A DNA stretch of 64,000 nt from an uncultured Saprospiraceae bacterium (GTDB lineage Bacteria; Bacteroidota; Bacteroidia; Chitinophagales; Saprospiraceae), in assembly GCA_938016265.1 (NCBI GenBank), contig CALLWB010000001.1:124001-188000 (forward strand), in the 5' to 3' direction. The notes beneath the pieces are model-generated. The model was not told the origin of the DNA, ran no database searches, and was given only the letters and a program-made list of their open reading frames with translations. Positions within the stretch are counted from its first letter, which is position 1. Every line of letters starts with the position of its first letter. The translations under genes were made by a program, and so were the position numbers. Below, piece after piece: positions 36,158 through 48,236 of this stretch.

Positions 36158-37072
36158 ATGGGCCGTTATTTATTATTGATTATTGTGGGTTGTTGTTTTA
36201 TTTTTGCTTGTGAATCCGCTACCATTACAAGTAAAAAGGAAGTCAAGCAGCTATTAAAGTCCACGACTTACCAACCCACAATATTGCCAGAAGACATTAA
36301 TAAACTATGGTTATCAGAAGGCAATCCTGCTAGTGATACCGTGTATATTATTAGTCAAGGTGGCCCAAAAGACAGCCTATATTTTCAAAAAAATGGAAGA
36401 GTAATCTGGAGATACTTACCAAAGTATAACGAAAAGCACATCGTACACCTCCACCAGGCACAAACTTACAACCCTAAGATCTTCGAATATCAAGGGATTT
36501 TCACCTCGTCAATGGCTCAGAAAGAAATTGATCTTACTGCTTTAATGATCAACAAAGCTATCCAGCATTTCAAGAGCAAAGGGAAATACGTCGTTGTGAT
36601 TGGACATTCGTATGGCAGTTTTTGCATCCTCCAAGCAATGACAAAAGACAATAAAACAGCAGACAAATACCTGATTTCTGCAGGAAGAATTGAAGACAAT
36701 CCAGCATCCGTCAAAACAAAACTAGCAGGAATAAATGGCGGCTACAAAGAGGATGGAACCACCTTAATACTTGACGATATGGAGGCGATCAAAAATAATC
36801 GTACGACCAAGGAGCAGCAAGCATACAGAATAAAACAGATCCTCAAAGGAACACTCGGACAAACAAACTACTATGACAAAATGAAAGACATCGATTTGTC
36901 CAACGCCACCTTTGTCTACTCAAAAAATGACAATCGAGTAGGCAAACTAACCCAACCCGAAATTGACTTCTTAGCATCAAAAAATGCCCAGATTATTGCA
37001 ACTACCGGCGATCACGGAGACGTCATAAAACGAACCATTGATGCAGTCATGTCTGGACAAATTGAACTTTAA
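36158..37072 (+). CDS. Alpha/beta-hydrolase-like lipoprotein
   Basis: 304 aa. N-terminal lipoprotein signal MGRYLLLIIVGCCFIFAC (lipobox FAC). The alpha/beta hydrolase nucleophile elbow is GHSYGS near residue 149; the acidic residue may be in SKNDNRVG and the His in TGDHGD near the end, so the triad Ser-Asp-His is plausible. The oxyanion region, VYIISQGGPKDSLYF, starts near residue 62. Likely anchored in a membrane facing the periplasm. Substrate unknown. It lies just downstream of the AraC regulator and repeat. Confidence 0.7.
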   Translation: MGRYLLLIIVGCCFIFACESATITSKKEVKQLLKSTTYQPTILPEDINKLWLSEGNPASDTVYIISQGGPKDSLYFQKNGRVIWRYLPKYNEKHIVHLHQAQTYNPKIFEYQGIFTSSMAQKEIDLTALMINKAIQHFKSKGKYVVVIGHSYGSFCILQAMTKDNKTADKYLISAGRIEDNPASVKTKLAGINGGYKEDGTTLILDDMEAIKNNRTTKEQQAYRIKQILKGTLGQTNYYDKMKDIDLSNATFVYSKNDNRVGKLTQPEIDFLASKNAQIIATTGDHGDVIKRTIDAVMSGQIEL

Positions 37073-37082
37073 GTGAATAGAA

Positions 37083-37130
37083 CAGAGGGACTCGTTTTGC
37101 TTTGCAAAACGGATGATGCAGGGTAGAAAT
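37083..37130. repeat. Dispersed intergenic hairpin repeat, copy B
   Basis: CGTTTTGC-TTT-GCAAAACG (37092-37110), with flanks similar to those at 24601-24650 (GAGGGACT before, GGGTAGAAA after). Immediately downstream of the hydrolase-like gene. Confidence 0.4.
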
Positions 37131-37317
37131 AAATGCAGGGCTCAACTTTTTTCACCATAAATCATTTCACTGTATCCTGTTTGGCCAAGGCAAAACCCAT
37201 GTTGCATTTATCCCTCTACAAATCAGTCTCTATACCAATCCTACCGCCGATGTTTATATCTTTGTTAATAAGTATTCACCACTCCAAAATAAGCCCTAAA
37301 TTTTTGTTCCAAATACG

Positions 37318-37325
37318 TATCTTTG
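37318..37325 (+). promoter_or_regulatory. Candidate -7 box for carB
   Basis: TATCTTTG matches TAnnTTTG and lies 44 bp before the carB ATG. A second TATCTTTG is at 37257-37264. No clear -33 box is seen for either. Confidence 0.35.
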
Positions 37326-37369
37326 CCGTCAATTCTTATTAGAGGTTCATCTATAATTAAAATTGAAAA

Positions 37370-40186
<2,817 letters not shown>

Positions 40187-40240
40187 TATAGGTGGTGAAC
40201 TAATATATTCCTTCGTTGTTAACTATTACACAAAATATAA

Positions 40241-40273
40241 TTGCGCATTTTTAATTAATAATTCCTAAATTTG
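40241..40273 (+). promoter_or_regulatory. Candidate promoter of sod
   Basis: TTGC at 40241-40244, a 21-base spacer, then TAAATTTG at 40266-40273, a good match to TAnnTTTG, about 87 bp before the start codon. Confidence 0.5.
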
Positions 40274-40359
40274 TGGCAAAATTAGCAAGGCAGTTGCTAG
40301 TGTCGTTTTTCAAGAAAGAGACTATCAATCGCCAATAAAACAATAAAAAAAGTAATACA

Positions 40360-40968
40360 ATGGCATTTAAACTTCCTGATTTACCTTATGCGCACGATGC
40401 GTTAGAACCACATATCGACAAACAAACGATGGAAATCCACCACGGTAAACACCACAATGGATACACCACAAAATTGAATGCAGCTATCGAAGGCACAGAC
40501 CTTGCTGGAAAATCAATCGAAGATATTTTAGCAAACGTTTCTAAGCACTCTGGCGGAGTAAGAAACAATGGTGGTGGATTTTACAACCACTCTTTATTCT
40601 GGTCAGTAATGGGACCAAATGCAGGCGGAAACCCTTCAGGAGACCTTGGTGCAGCTATCGACAAAGCTTTTGGTTCATTCGATGCGTTCAAAGAACAATT
40701 TAGCACGGCTGCGAAAACTCGTTTTTGTTCAGGATGGGCTTGGTTGATCGTAAAAGGAGACGGCTCTTTAGCAGTTACATCTTCTCCAAACCAAGATAAT
40801 CCTTTGATGGACATTGCTGAAGTAAAAGGAACACCAATCCTAGGACTAGATGTTTGGGAACACGCATACTACCTCAACTACCAAAATCGCCGCCCTGACT
40901 ATGTCGGTGCCTTTTTTAATGTAGTTAACTGGGATGCTGTAGCTAAACGATTTGCTGCTGCAAAATAG
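40360..40968 (+). CDS. sod: Superoxide dismutase, Fe/Mn type
   Basis: 202 aa. First metal ligand in [12 protein letters not shown] (His27), second in the [11 protein letters not shown] segment, third and fourth in [18 protein letters not shown], as in the Fe/Mn-SOD family. No signal peptide, so cytoplasmic. Dismutates superoxide to oxygen and hydrogen peroxide. Metal preference cannot be told from the sequence alone. A good promoter precedes it and a strong terminator follows. Confidence 0.95.
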   Translation: MAFKLPDLPYAHDALEPHIDKQTMEIHHGKHHNGYTTKLNAAIEGTDLAGKSIEDILANVSKHSGGVRNNGGGFYNHSLFWSVMGPNAGGNPSGDLGAAIDKAFGSFDAFKEQFSTAAKTRFCSGWAWLIVKGDGSLAVTSSPNQDNPLMDIAEVKGTPILGLDVWEHAYYLNYQNRRPDYVGAFFNVVNWDAVAKRFAAAK

Positions 40969-41011
40969 AAATACATTATATTGTGAGAAGTGTTTTTAAT
41001 GCTTCACAAAA

Positions 41012-41050
41012 AGAAAGGCAGAGCAAATTCATGTTCTGCCTTTCTCTTTT
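41012..41050 (+). terminator. Intrinsic terminator of sod
   Basis: 11-bp stem AGAAAGGCAGA/TCTGCCTTTCT (41012-41022 with 41035-41045), 12-base loop, followed by CTTTTT. It ends 15 bp before the ATG of the following hydrolase. Confidence 0.75.
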
Positions 41051-41064
41051 TAAATCCATCCACC

Positions 41065-42063
41065 ATGAAATCGAAAAACGTAGGTAAGCGAATTCTGTCT
41101 TTCTTGGGATTATTTTTTATTGTGGTGTTTGGACTTCTGTTTTCCCAATATCATGGCGATATTCCAACCAAGGAAATGAAGGAGAAGTACACCAACTCCA
41201 AATCAAAATTTCTGGCCATGGACGGCATGGAGGTGCATTATCGAGACGAAGGGACAGGGAAGACGATTGTTCTCCTTCACGGAACAGCGGCATCATTGCA
41301 TACCTGGGATGCCTGGACAACGGAATTGATTAAGAACGGATTTCGCGTGGTTCGTATGGACTTGCCTGCTTTTGGATTGACGGGGCCAAACAAGAGACAC
41401 GATTATTCCATCAATCGATATGTTAAGTTTGTGAATGACTTCCTGAATGACTTGGATATCAAATCCTGTTATCTGGTAGGCAACTCTCTGGGAGGCAGAA
41501 TCGCTTGGAATTATGCGGCAGATTACCCGCAAAGGGTAGAAAAATTAGTGCTCTTGGATGCTAGTGGATTCGAAATTCTAAATCAGGATGGCAGCAAGAA
41601 AAACCCTCCTTTAGCATTTCAATTGGCGCAGTCTCCATTGTTAAGTTGGGCGGTTCGGTACTTCACTCCCAAATTTTTAGTCCGTAAAAGTCTGAAAGAG
41701 GTAATGGCTGATGACCGCCTGGTTACTGACAAGTTGGTCAAACGATACCATGATTTTATGCTTCGTGAAGGCAATCGGGCAGCGTTTATTGCTCGTGTCA
41801 ATTTAAATTATGAAGATCAAACAGAAAAACTGAAGAAGATAAATACACCGACGTTGATACAGTGGGGCATGCTGGACGAGTGGGTGCCGCTAGTGTGTGC
41901 GTATCAATTTGATAAAGCTTTACCGAACTCACAGCTAGTCATTTATGATGACTTAGGGCATATACCCATGGAGGAAGACCCACAGCGGACAGTTCGCGAT
42001 GTTCTTGAGTTTGTGAAGACTCCTCTTGTCCTTTCACCAGAGATTCAACTCAACAAACGATAA
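41065..42063 (+). CDS. Alpha/beta hydrolase, membrane-anchored
   Basis: 332 aa from the ATG at 41065 (MKSKNVGKRILSFLGLF); the open frame before it overlaps the sod terminator and is not used. An N-terminal membrane span (about 10-30, GLFFIVVFGLLF) anchors it. Core motifs: oxyanion VLLHGTAASLHTWDAW, nucleophile elbow VGNSLGGR, acid loop MLDEWVP and the final His in DLGHIPMEEDP. Similar to lipases or epoxide-hydrolase-like enzymes; substrate unknown. Confidence 0.85.
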   Translation: MKSKNVGKRILSFLGLFFIVVFGLLFSQYHGDIPTKEMKEKYTNSKSKFLAMDGMEVHYRDEGTGKTIVLLHGTAASLHTWDAWTTELIKNGFRVVRMDLPAFGLTGPNKRHDYSINRYVKFVNDFLNDLDIKSCYLVGNSLGGRIAWNYAADYPQRVEKLVLLDASGFEILNQDGSKKNPPLAFQLAQSPLLSWAVRYFTPKFLVRKSLKEVMADDRLVTDKLVKRYHDFMLREGNRAAFIARVNLNYEDQTEKLKKINTPTLIQWGMLDEWVPLVCAYQFDKALPNSQLVIYDDLGHIPMEEDPQRTVRDVLEFVKTPLVLSPEIQLNKR

Positions 42064-42128
42064 AATTTAATAGGAAGGGAACTTATATTTTAATAAATCT
42101 TGTTATATTTCTATCTATTATTCATTTT

Positions 42129-42566
42129 ATGCTACCTAAAGACAAAGAAATATTAAACTTGCTTGCGAAAGAAGACTATGAAGGCGCAATGACTTTGTAT
42201 GCTTTCAAGTATGAGGTTGGAGAAATTCAAGCAAAGGCTGTCGTACAAAGCTATCTGTCGAGTCATGAGGAAGAACTAAAAGAGCAACGCAAACTAATCA
42301 AGGAGTCCGCACACAAAAACGAAAAACTAGAATTGGAAGTATTGACAGAAATAAATGAAGGAAAATTGAATAAGGCGGTCCAACTCTACCAACAACATTA
42401 TGGATGTTCAATACAAGAGGCGCAGATGTCTGTAGAACAAATTCGCCGAGAGCATTTCCCAGACTTTTCTTCCCTGTCTCTAAGAGATCAACTTTTATCC
42501 CGCCGCTATTGGATGGTGGCAATTGGTTTAGTCTTGCTTCTTCTTTTGTTTAAGTATATCTATTAA
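42129..42566 (+). CDS. Hypothetical tail-anchored protein with a duplicated L7/L12-like motif
   Basis: 145 aa. Two copies of one helical pattern are visible: EILNLLAKEDYEGAMTLYAF then KYEVGEIQAKAVVQSY (about 6-43), and EVLTEINEGKLNKAVQLYQQ then HYGCSIQEAQMSVEQI (about 75-112). The pattern (short helix, AxxLYxxxYG, xxEAxxxVE) resembles the ribosomal L7/L12 C-terminal fold found in small bacterial hypotheticals. One membrane helix follows at the C-terminus (MVAIGLVLLLLLFKYIY). Five bases separate it from the exporter gene, so the two are an operon. Confidence 0.6.
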   Translation: MLPKDKEILNLLAKEDYEGAMTLYAFKYEVGEIQAKAVVQSYLSSHEEELKEQRKLIKESAHKNEKLELEVLTEINEGKLNKAVQLYQQHYGCSIQEAQMSVEQIRREHFPDFSSLSLRDQLLSRRYWMVAIGLVLLLLLFKYIY

Positions 42567-42570
42567 AACT

Positions 42571-43695
42571 ATGGCCATTTTTAAAAACAAGACCAATAGG
42601 AATATTCTGATATTAATTGGGGTGTTGATTTTTTGTTTGATTGTCTATTACTTTTCAGATATTTTTTCTTGGATTGTAATTTCGTGGGTGCTTTCGCTTG
42701 TCGGACAGCCGCTCATGGGTTTTCTGCAAAAGTTAAAAATTGGCAAATTCCGACTGGGCCCTAATGTCAGTGCGATTATTACCCTGTTTAGTTTTTTCTT
42801 TATCCTTTTTGCCTTTTTTGCCCTGTTTGCGCCCTTGGTATTTCACCAGGCACAGAACCTCGCGAATGTAGACTACAGTGCCATCGCAAAAAGCCTCGAG
42901 GTCCCAATTGGGGAGTTTACAAAACAACTTGCCGATTTAGGTTTGATCAGTGCATCAGACAACTCCATCACCCAAGACTTGAAGGAGAATCTATTCAGTA
43001 AGTTTAGCCCTTCCCAGTTGACTGGTTTTTTAGGGACGGTGATTGGAGCAACCAGCAATTTGGTTATCTCGTTTTTCTCCATTGTTTTTATCACCTTCTT
43101 TTTTCTTAAAGACCAGGGACTCTTTATGCAAGCTCTTTTGGTGGTTACTCCAAATGAGTACGAGGAGGAAATAAAGAATATTGTCAAGGATTCTATTCGA
43201 TTGCTGACCAGATATTTTGGCGGCATCGTCATTCAAGTTACGATCATTACCATCTATTTGTCGGTCGTGTTGGGTATTGTTGGTGTGCCGAGCGCCTTGC
43301 TTATTGCCTTTTTTGCCGCACTCATCAATGTGATACCGTATGTTGGGCCAATGATTGGCGGGACGTTCGGAATTTTTATTGCGATTTCTTCCAACTTGGA
43401 TGCTGATTTTTATTCGGTAATGTTGCCTATGATTTTAAAATTAGTTGCGGTATTTGCAAGTATGCAGATGTTGGATAATTTTCTAGTACAACCCTATATT
43501 TTTTCTAATAGTGTAATGGCGCACCCGCTGGAAATTTTCATAATAATACTGGTTGGTGCAAAACTGGGAGGAGTCCCTGGGATGGTGCTCGCCATTCCTG
43601 TCTACACCATAGTCCGAGTAGTAGCGAGCGTGTTCCTCAGCGAGTTCAAAGTCGTCAAAAAGCTGACAGAAGGCATAAAAGAACCCGTCGTCTGA
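42571..43695 (+). CDS. AI-2E family transporter (PerM/TqsA-like)
   Basis: 374 aa with seven to eight membrane helices. Typical of the family are the duplicated N-terminal hairpin (LILIGVLIFCLIVYYFSDIF), a periplasmic helical loop (~110-150) and the conserved core PSALLIAFFAALINVIPYVG, then GPMIGGTFGIFIAI. Members are proposed exporters of AI-2 or ions; here the substrate is not known. It lies 5 bp after the tail-anchored gene. The SET-domain gene begins 26 bp downstream. Confidence 0.85.
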   Translation: MAIFKNKTNRNILILIGVLIFCLIVYYFSDIFSWIVISWVLSLVGQPLMGFLQKLKIGKFRLGPNVSAIITLFSFFFILFAFFALFAPLVFHQAQNLANVDYSAIAKSLEVPIGEFTKQLADLGLISASDNSITQDLKENLFSKFSPSQLTGFLGTVIGATSNLVISFFSIVFITFFFLKDQGLFMQALLVVTPNEYEEEIKNIVKDSIRLLTRYFGGIVIQVTIITIYLSVVLGIVGVPSALLIAFFAALINVIPYVGPMIGGTFGIFIAISSNLDADFYSVMLPMILKLVAVFASMQMLDNFLVQPYIFSNSVMAHPLEIFIIILVGAKLGGVPGMVLAIPVYTIVRVVASVFLSEFKVVKKLTEGIKEPVV

Positions 43696-43720
43696 CGACA
43701 ATAAATCAAAATACAACGTC

Positions 43721-44116
43721 ATGTTGATGACCCAATTGCCACACCTATACATTGTCCAGCACCCTCAAAAAGGGCGCAGTGTGCACTGCGCAGAGGACAT
43801 TCCTAGCGGCACAGACATTGAGCTTTGCAGTTTGATTATTCTTTCTGCGAAGGACACCAAAGTGATCCACCAAACCAGTCTGCATGACTATTATTTTGAT
43901 TGGGAATCTGAACATGGAGCATCGGCAATAGCATTGGGTTATGGCTCCTTGTACAATCACTCTTCTACTCCAAACGCTGTGGTAGAAAGCATGCCTGAAG
44001 ATCGCGAAATCAAAATTGTCGCACTCAAAGATATTCCAGCAGGAGACGAAATCACCATCAACTACCAAGGAGGATCCAAGGACGAAACCTATCAAATTTG
44101 GTTTGACGAATATTAA
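43721..44116 (+). CDS. SET-domain protein (lysine methyltransferase-like)
   Basis: 131 aa, a minimal SET domain. Motifs in order: KGRSVHCAEDIPSGTDIE, then LGYGSLYNHSSTPNAVVES (the NHS motif that forms the SAM/lysine channel), and DIPAGDEITINYQGG (with the catalytic Tyr in NY). Bacterial SET proteins methylate lysines of cytoplasmic proteins. A second in-frame ATG is two codons downstream (43727). No zinc-binding post-SET region is visible. Confidence 0.82.
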   Translation: MLMTQLPHLYIVQHPQKGRSVHCAEDIPSGTDIELCSLIILSAKDTKVIHQTSLHDYYFDWESEHGASAIALGYGSLYNHSSTPNAVVESMPEDREIKIVALKDIPAGDEITINYQGGSKDETYQIWFDEY

Positions 44117-44161
44117 ACCTATGGATCAGGCGATAAGTTTCCAGAGTGTTAGAAATCGCGT

Positions 44162-44563
44162 TTATCCTAGATTAATAGCTCCAAGCACACCGCCCATCAA
44201 ACACATAAATAGAAAAACATAACCAGCATCAATCAAGTACAATTTTAAGGACTTCAATTGATACAAATAGTTAATAGTCACAGCAGGAATGGCATAAAGC
44301 AAGCTTGATAATCCACCATGAAAAGCACCGTGCACAAAGGTTTGCTCTTCAGGAGTATGCAGATTTACTATAAAGTTGATACCAAATGCAATAATGCACA
44401 TCATAAGAAATGCAAGTCCATGTGTTCTCAACATACTAGACTGTGCCTGCTCGTCTGTAATACCGGTTTCTGCTTGCCAAGCTTTGCCAAACAAAACGGT
44501 GTACCAAGCAAAACCTAACATAAAGGCAGCCACTGCTGCAATTAAAATTTCTAAATAAGCCAT
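44162..44563 (-). CDS. DUF1761-family membrane protein
   Basis: 133 aa, four membrane helices. Family marks: LEILIAAVAAFMLGFAWYTV, then LFGKAWQAETGITDEQAQ, and the ending FMCLMGGVLGAIN. DUF1761 proteins are small integral membrane proteins of unknown function. It converges with the SET gene and is transcribed alone. The 44564-44922 interval that follows contains a poly-C tract but no gene. Confidence 0.75.
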   Translation of the reverse strand: MAYLEILIAAVAAFMLGFAWYTVLFGKAWQAETGITDEQAQSSMLRTHGLAFLMMCIIAFGINFIVNLHTPEEQTFVHGAFHGGLSSLLYAIPAVTINYLYQLKSLKLYLIDAGYVFLFMCLMGGVLGAINLG

Positions 44564-44922
44564 ACGATGATTCTTTTTGTGTGAAAAATATCAAAATTGC
44601 TGAGTTGGGAATTTATGCGTCCAATGTACAAAAAATAAAAAAAATATCACTCCCAATTCAAACTACCCCGAAATAAATATTTTAATAAAATAGATTAAAC
44701 GGAGTGATTTGTTGAATTTTGAGTTAATGAATTCATTTCAAATCTTTTATATAAGATGGAGGTGTATTCATGTTCGGTTTTTGCAATTTTAGCCCCTAAA
44801 AATGGATCAAAAAAAAAGACGGTCTTTGCAACATTGTGATTGATTCTATTTAAATTAGAACATATTTTAATTAGCGGAAGCCCCCCCTTTTTTGTCTGCT
44901 GATCTACCCCAAAAAAACAAAC

Positions 44923-45192
44923 ATGAAAGTGATCACAATTAAAGTGTTCGGGCTTGTACATGGTGTATGGTTTCGAGCTTCTACCCAACAAAAAGCTATT
45001 GAGCTTGGAGTTTGCGGCACCGTCCAAAATATGGAGGATGGTACGGTATTAATTACAGCAGAGGGTAAAGAGTCTGCTTTAGAAAAACTAGTGGAATGGT
45101 GCCGAACAGGTCCTCCAAAAGCAAAAGTGGAGGATTTGCTCATTCAAAATGACGATAAGGGCGGTTTCAAGGATTTTATTATTCTACGATAA
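44923..45192 (+). CDS. acyP: Acylphosphatase
   Basis: 89 aa, normal length. The active-site loop GLVHGVWFRASTQQKAIELG contains the catalytic Arg, and VCGTVQNMEDGTV contains the catalytic Asn. Acylphosphatases hydrolyse carboxyl-phosphate bonds in small molecules such as acetyl phosphate and 1,3-bisphosphoglycerate. Cytoplasmic. A C7 tract lies 36 bp upstream of its ATG and a C8 tract follows downstream. Confidence 0.92.
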   Translation: MKVITIKVFGLVHGVWFRASTQQKAIELGVCGTVQNMEDGTVLITAEGKESALEKLVEWCRTGPPKAKVEDLLIQNDDKGGFKDFIILR

Positions 45193-45480
45193 ATTTTTTA
45201 TTGTAAATTTTCCTATCTGAAAAAACCAAAGATAAGACTCTAAATGCAGTGTTTTCTTGCTTTTACAGCTATCTATAACATAAAAACTTTAGTCCTCAGC
45301 CCCCCCCTTTAAAAAATTTCCTTCCAGTAAAGATGACAGTTTTATATCTTTTCCGTCATAATAACAGCCTGCTATTCAATGGTAAGTGAATCACGGGCGC
45401 CAGATTTTCCATGCTACTCCCCCAGAATAGACATATAAATTTGTTATATTTATGCACTATTACCATCTAATCTTAATATC

Positions 45481-47988
45481 ATGAAGCGATCTACCCAAGC
45501 CCTAGTTGTTCTTTTGATCTCTCTTGTCAGTTTTAATTTATCTAGCCAGACAATTTGGGAGGACAAAGAAGAAGCAGCAATCCATCAAGAAGAAAGGGCT
45601 ATAGTCCCTAGCCAGTATCGTACGTTAACACTTGATTTCCCAATCTTGAAATCAACCCTCCTTGCAGCTCCATCTGAAGCACAAACAAAAGCGGAAAGGT
45701 CTACAGCGATAATTACTTTGCCATTGCCAGATGGTTCTTTACAAGCGTTTAGATTTGTGGAGTCTTCAGTAATGCATCCTGTTTTAGCAGCGAAGTATTC
45801 TCAGATAACAACGTTTCTTGGTATTGGAGTAGACAACCCAACTGCCCTTATCAGAATGGACCTCACGCCCAACGGATTTCATGCTGTAATCGCCAATAAC
45901 CAGGGAATGATCTACATCGATCCTTACCATAAAATTGCAGATGAGCATTACGTTAGTTACCATAAAAAAGACTTCACGGCTCTAGAAACCCACTTGGCAG
46001 AAATCTGTCAAGTAGTAGACAGCAACCCTCCATCGAATGACTGGCGGGTCGGCCCCAACAATCCAAATGGAGAGGAGTTGGCCATCTACAGACTTGCGCT
46101 TGCCGCCACAGGCGAATACACTGCCTACAACGGAGGAACGGTCCTAGGAGCAATTGCAGCTATGGTCTCAGGGCTCAATAGGATAAATCTGATTTTCGAA
46201 CGAGATCTTGCAATCCGATTGACATTAATAGCTAACAATGACTTACTTGTTTATACCGACCCCGCTACCGACCCTTATTCCAACGGCAATTCCAGCACAA
46301 TGATTATTGAAAACCACAACAATATCACAGCGACCATCGGTGTTGCCAATTTTGATGTCGGACACTTGTTGGCTACTGCTGGAGGTGGACTAGCCCAACA
46401 ACAAGGTCCTTGCAGAACTACCATAAAAGGAATGGGTGTCACCGCGACAAGTCCTCCCAACAATGATCCGTATTATATCGATTTTGTAGCCCATCAATTG
46501 GGCCATCAATTTGGCGCTAGTCATACCTTCAATGGCACTTCTGGATCTTGCAATGGCAATCGGAATTCGTCTACAGCTTATGAACCTGGCAGCGGGACCA
46601 CAATTATGGGATATGCAGGTATCTGTGGCGCACACAACATTCAAAACAACAGCGGGGCTTATTTTTCAAAAACTAGCTTCGACCAAATTATTGCCTATTC
46701 TAGGTATAATGCCGGATATGCTTGTGCTGCCAAATTTTCTACAACCAACGTTGTTCCTATTGCCGACGCTGGTGCCAGTGGATTTTATATCCCGAAAGAA
46801 ACTCCTTTTACGCTTACAGGGTCTGCAATTGACCCAGATGTCGCAGCAAACCTTACTTATTGTTGGGAACAAAATAACCTAGGACCTGCGGGGGACCCGA
46901 ATGCTCCAGTTGGCTCGGCGCCCATATTTAGATCTTTCGTGCCTTCCAGCTCTGCTAGTAGAACATTTCCGCGAATCTCTGACCTGGTCAACAACACGCA
47001 GACTTTTGGTGAGCTGCTACCCTCTTATGCTAGAACACTGGACTTTTGCCTGACGGTACGAGATAACCAATCAAGCGGTGGTGGGGTAGATTGGGATTGT
47101 ATTTCTTTTGATGTGGTGGATGACGGACCGTTTGAAGTACTTTATCCAAATAATAACGAAATCTGGAGTAGCGGTTTTGTAGAAGGCGTCAACTGGGCTG
47201 TTGCGAATACCAATCAAGCGCCTGTCAACTGCGCAACTGTAGATATTCTATTATCGGTTGATGGTGGACAAACGTACACTTATTTGCTTGCTGACAATGT
47301 ACCAAATGATGGCTATGAACCGATTATTGTTCCAGCAATCATCAGCAACACCGTTCGACTAAAAATAGCCTGCTCAGATAATATATTCTTTGACATTTCT
47401 AATACCAATTTGACCATTATTCCTACACTTCTGGACACAGAATTATTGGATTTTTCTGGCGAATTAAAAGATAATGCCGTTCATTTAGCCTGGACAACAG
47501 CATCTGAAGAAAATACCAGAGGTTTTGAGGTGGAAGCCAGACAAAAGAATGGACAATTCGAAAATTATGGTTTTGTCAGAAGTAAAGGAAATACAGAAAA
47601 CGGGCATTCTTATGATTTTAATACTCCTAGGTTGTCTTCTGGAGTTTATTATTTCCGATTGAAGATACTAGATCAGGATGGATCCTATTTTTATAGTGAA
47701 TTGATTGCTGTTGATGTTCCAGAAACCGACTACCGTTTTATGCTTTATCCGAATCCGGCAAAGGATGTCTTGAATATAGAGCTAAAAACTGAAAATCTAG
47801 ACGGTGCATTGCTTAGTATTTATAATGCATCTGGGCATATTTCCTATCAAGAAAGAATTAGGTCACTAGACAACGGGTGGCATTTATTGACATTCGACGT
47901 AAGTCGATTATCTCCTGGCATATATTTCTACCAACTGCTGGATAACAACCAGTTACTGGAAGAAAGCGGAAGACTTACCATTGAATAG
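45481..47988 (+). CDS. Reprolysin-like metallopeptidase homologue, catalytic Glu replaced, with T9SS sorting domain
   Basis: 835 aa. Signal peptide 1-23. Residues ~200-420 are a reprolysin-like (M12B) domain. Its zinc site reads HQLGHQFGASH at 338-348 where active members have HExxHxxGxxH: the three His are kept but the catalytic Glu is Gln (CAA at 46495-46497, one base from GAA). A Met-turn-like segment is present (IMGYAG near 378). Fibronectin-like domains follow and the last ~75 residues are a type A sorting domain (MLYPNPAKDVLNIEL ... SPGIYFYQLL). It is probably exported by T9SS but proteolytically inactive or weak. Confidence 0.85.
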   Translation: MKRSTQALVVLLISLVSFNLSSQTIWEDKEEAAIHQEERAIVPSQYRTLTLDFPILKSTLLAAPSEAQTKAERSTAIITLPLPDGSLQAFRFVESSVMHPVLAAKYSQITTFLGIGVDNPTALIRMDLTPNGFHAVIANNQGMIYIDPYHKIADEHYVSYHKKDFTALETHLAEICQVVDSNPPSNDWRVGPNNPNGEELAIYRLALAATGEYTAYNGGTVLGAIAAMVSGLNRINLIFERDLAIRLTLIANNDLLVYTDPATDPYSNGNSSTMIIENHNNITATIGVANFDVGHLLATAGGGLAQQQGPCRTTIKGMGVTATSPPNNDPYYIDFVAHQLGHQFGASHTFNGTSGSCNGNRNSSTAYEPGSGTTIMGYAGICGAHNIQNNSGAYFSKTSFDQIIAYSRYNAGYACAAKFSTTNVVPIADAGASGFYIPKETPFTLTGSAIDPDVAANLTYCWEQNNLGPAGDPNAPVGSAPIFRSFVPSSSASRTFPRISDLVNNTQTFGELLPSYARTLDFCLTVRDNQSSGGGVDWDCISFDVVDDGPFEVLYPNNNEIWSSGFVEGVNWAVANTNQAPVNCATVDILLSVDGGQTYTYLLADNVPNDGYEPIIVPAIISNTVRLKIACSDNIFFDISNTNLTIIPTLLDTELLDFSGELKDNAVHLAWTTASEENTRGFEVEARQKNGQFENYGFVRSKGNTENGHSYDFNTPRLSSGVYYFRLKILDQDGSYFYSELIAVDVPETDYRFMLYPNPAKDVLNIELKTENLDGALLSIYNASGHISYQERIRSLDNGWHLLTFDVSRLSPGIYFYQLLDNNQLLEESGRLTIE

Positions 47989-48236
47989 TAGAAAGTAGTT
48001 GCTGAGCCGGCACACCAGTAGAAAGTAGAACGACTTTTTAATAGGATACTCCCCTACACCTGATGCTTTGCTTCGATTACCTTCTATTAGAGCTGCTCAC
48101 ATTCAAGCAGCTTAGCCGAGCCTAAAGGTACATTCTTGTGCTCAATTTTCGAGTACGACATAATGCGACAAAAATATGTATGGATTTAGGATTATTCCTT
48201 ATTTGTTTTGTAATTTTCCACCCACAATTCAAACCA

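Noticed and set aside
44695-45027. Minus-strand frame of 110 codons overlapping the acyP start
   Set aside because: Overlaps a confident gene and an AT-rich gap; no motif.
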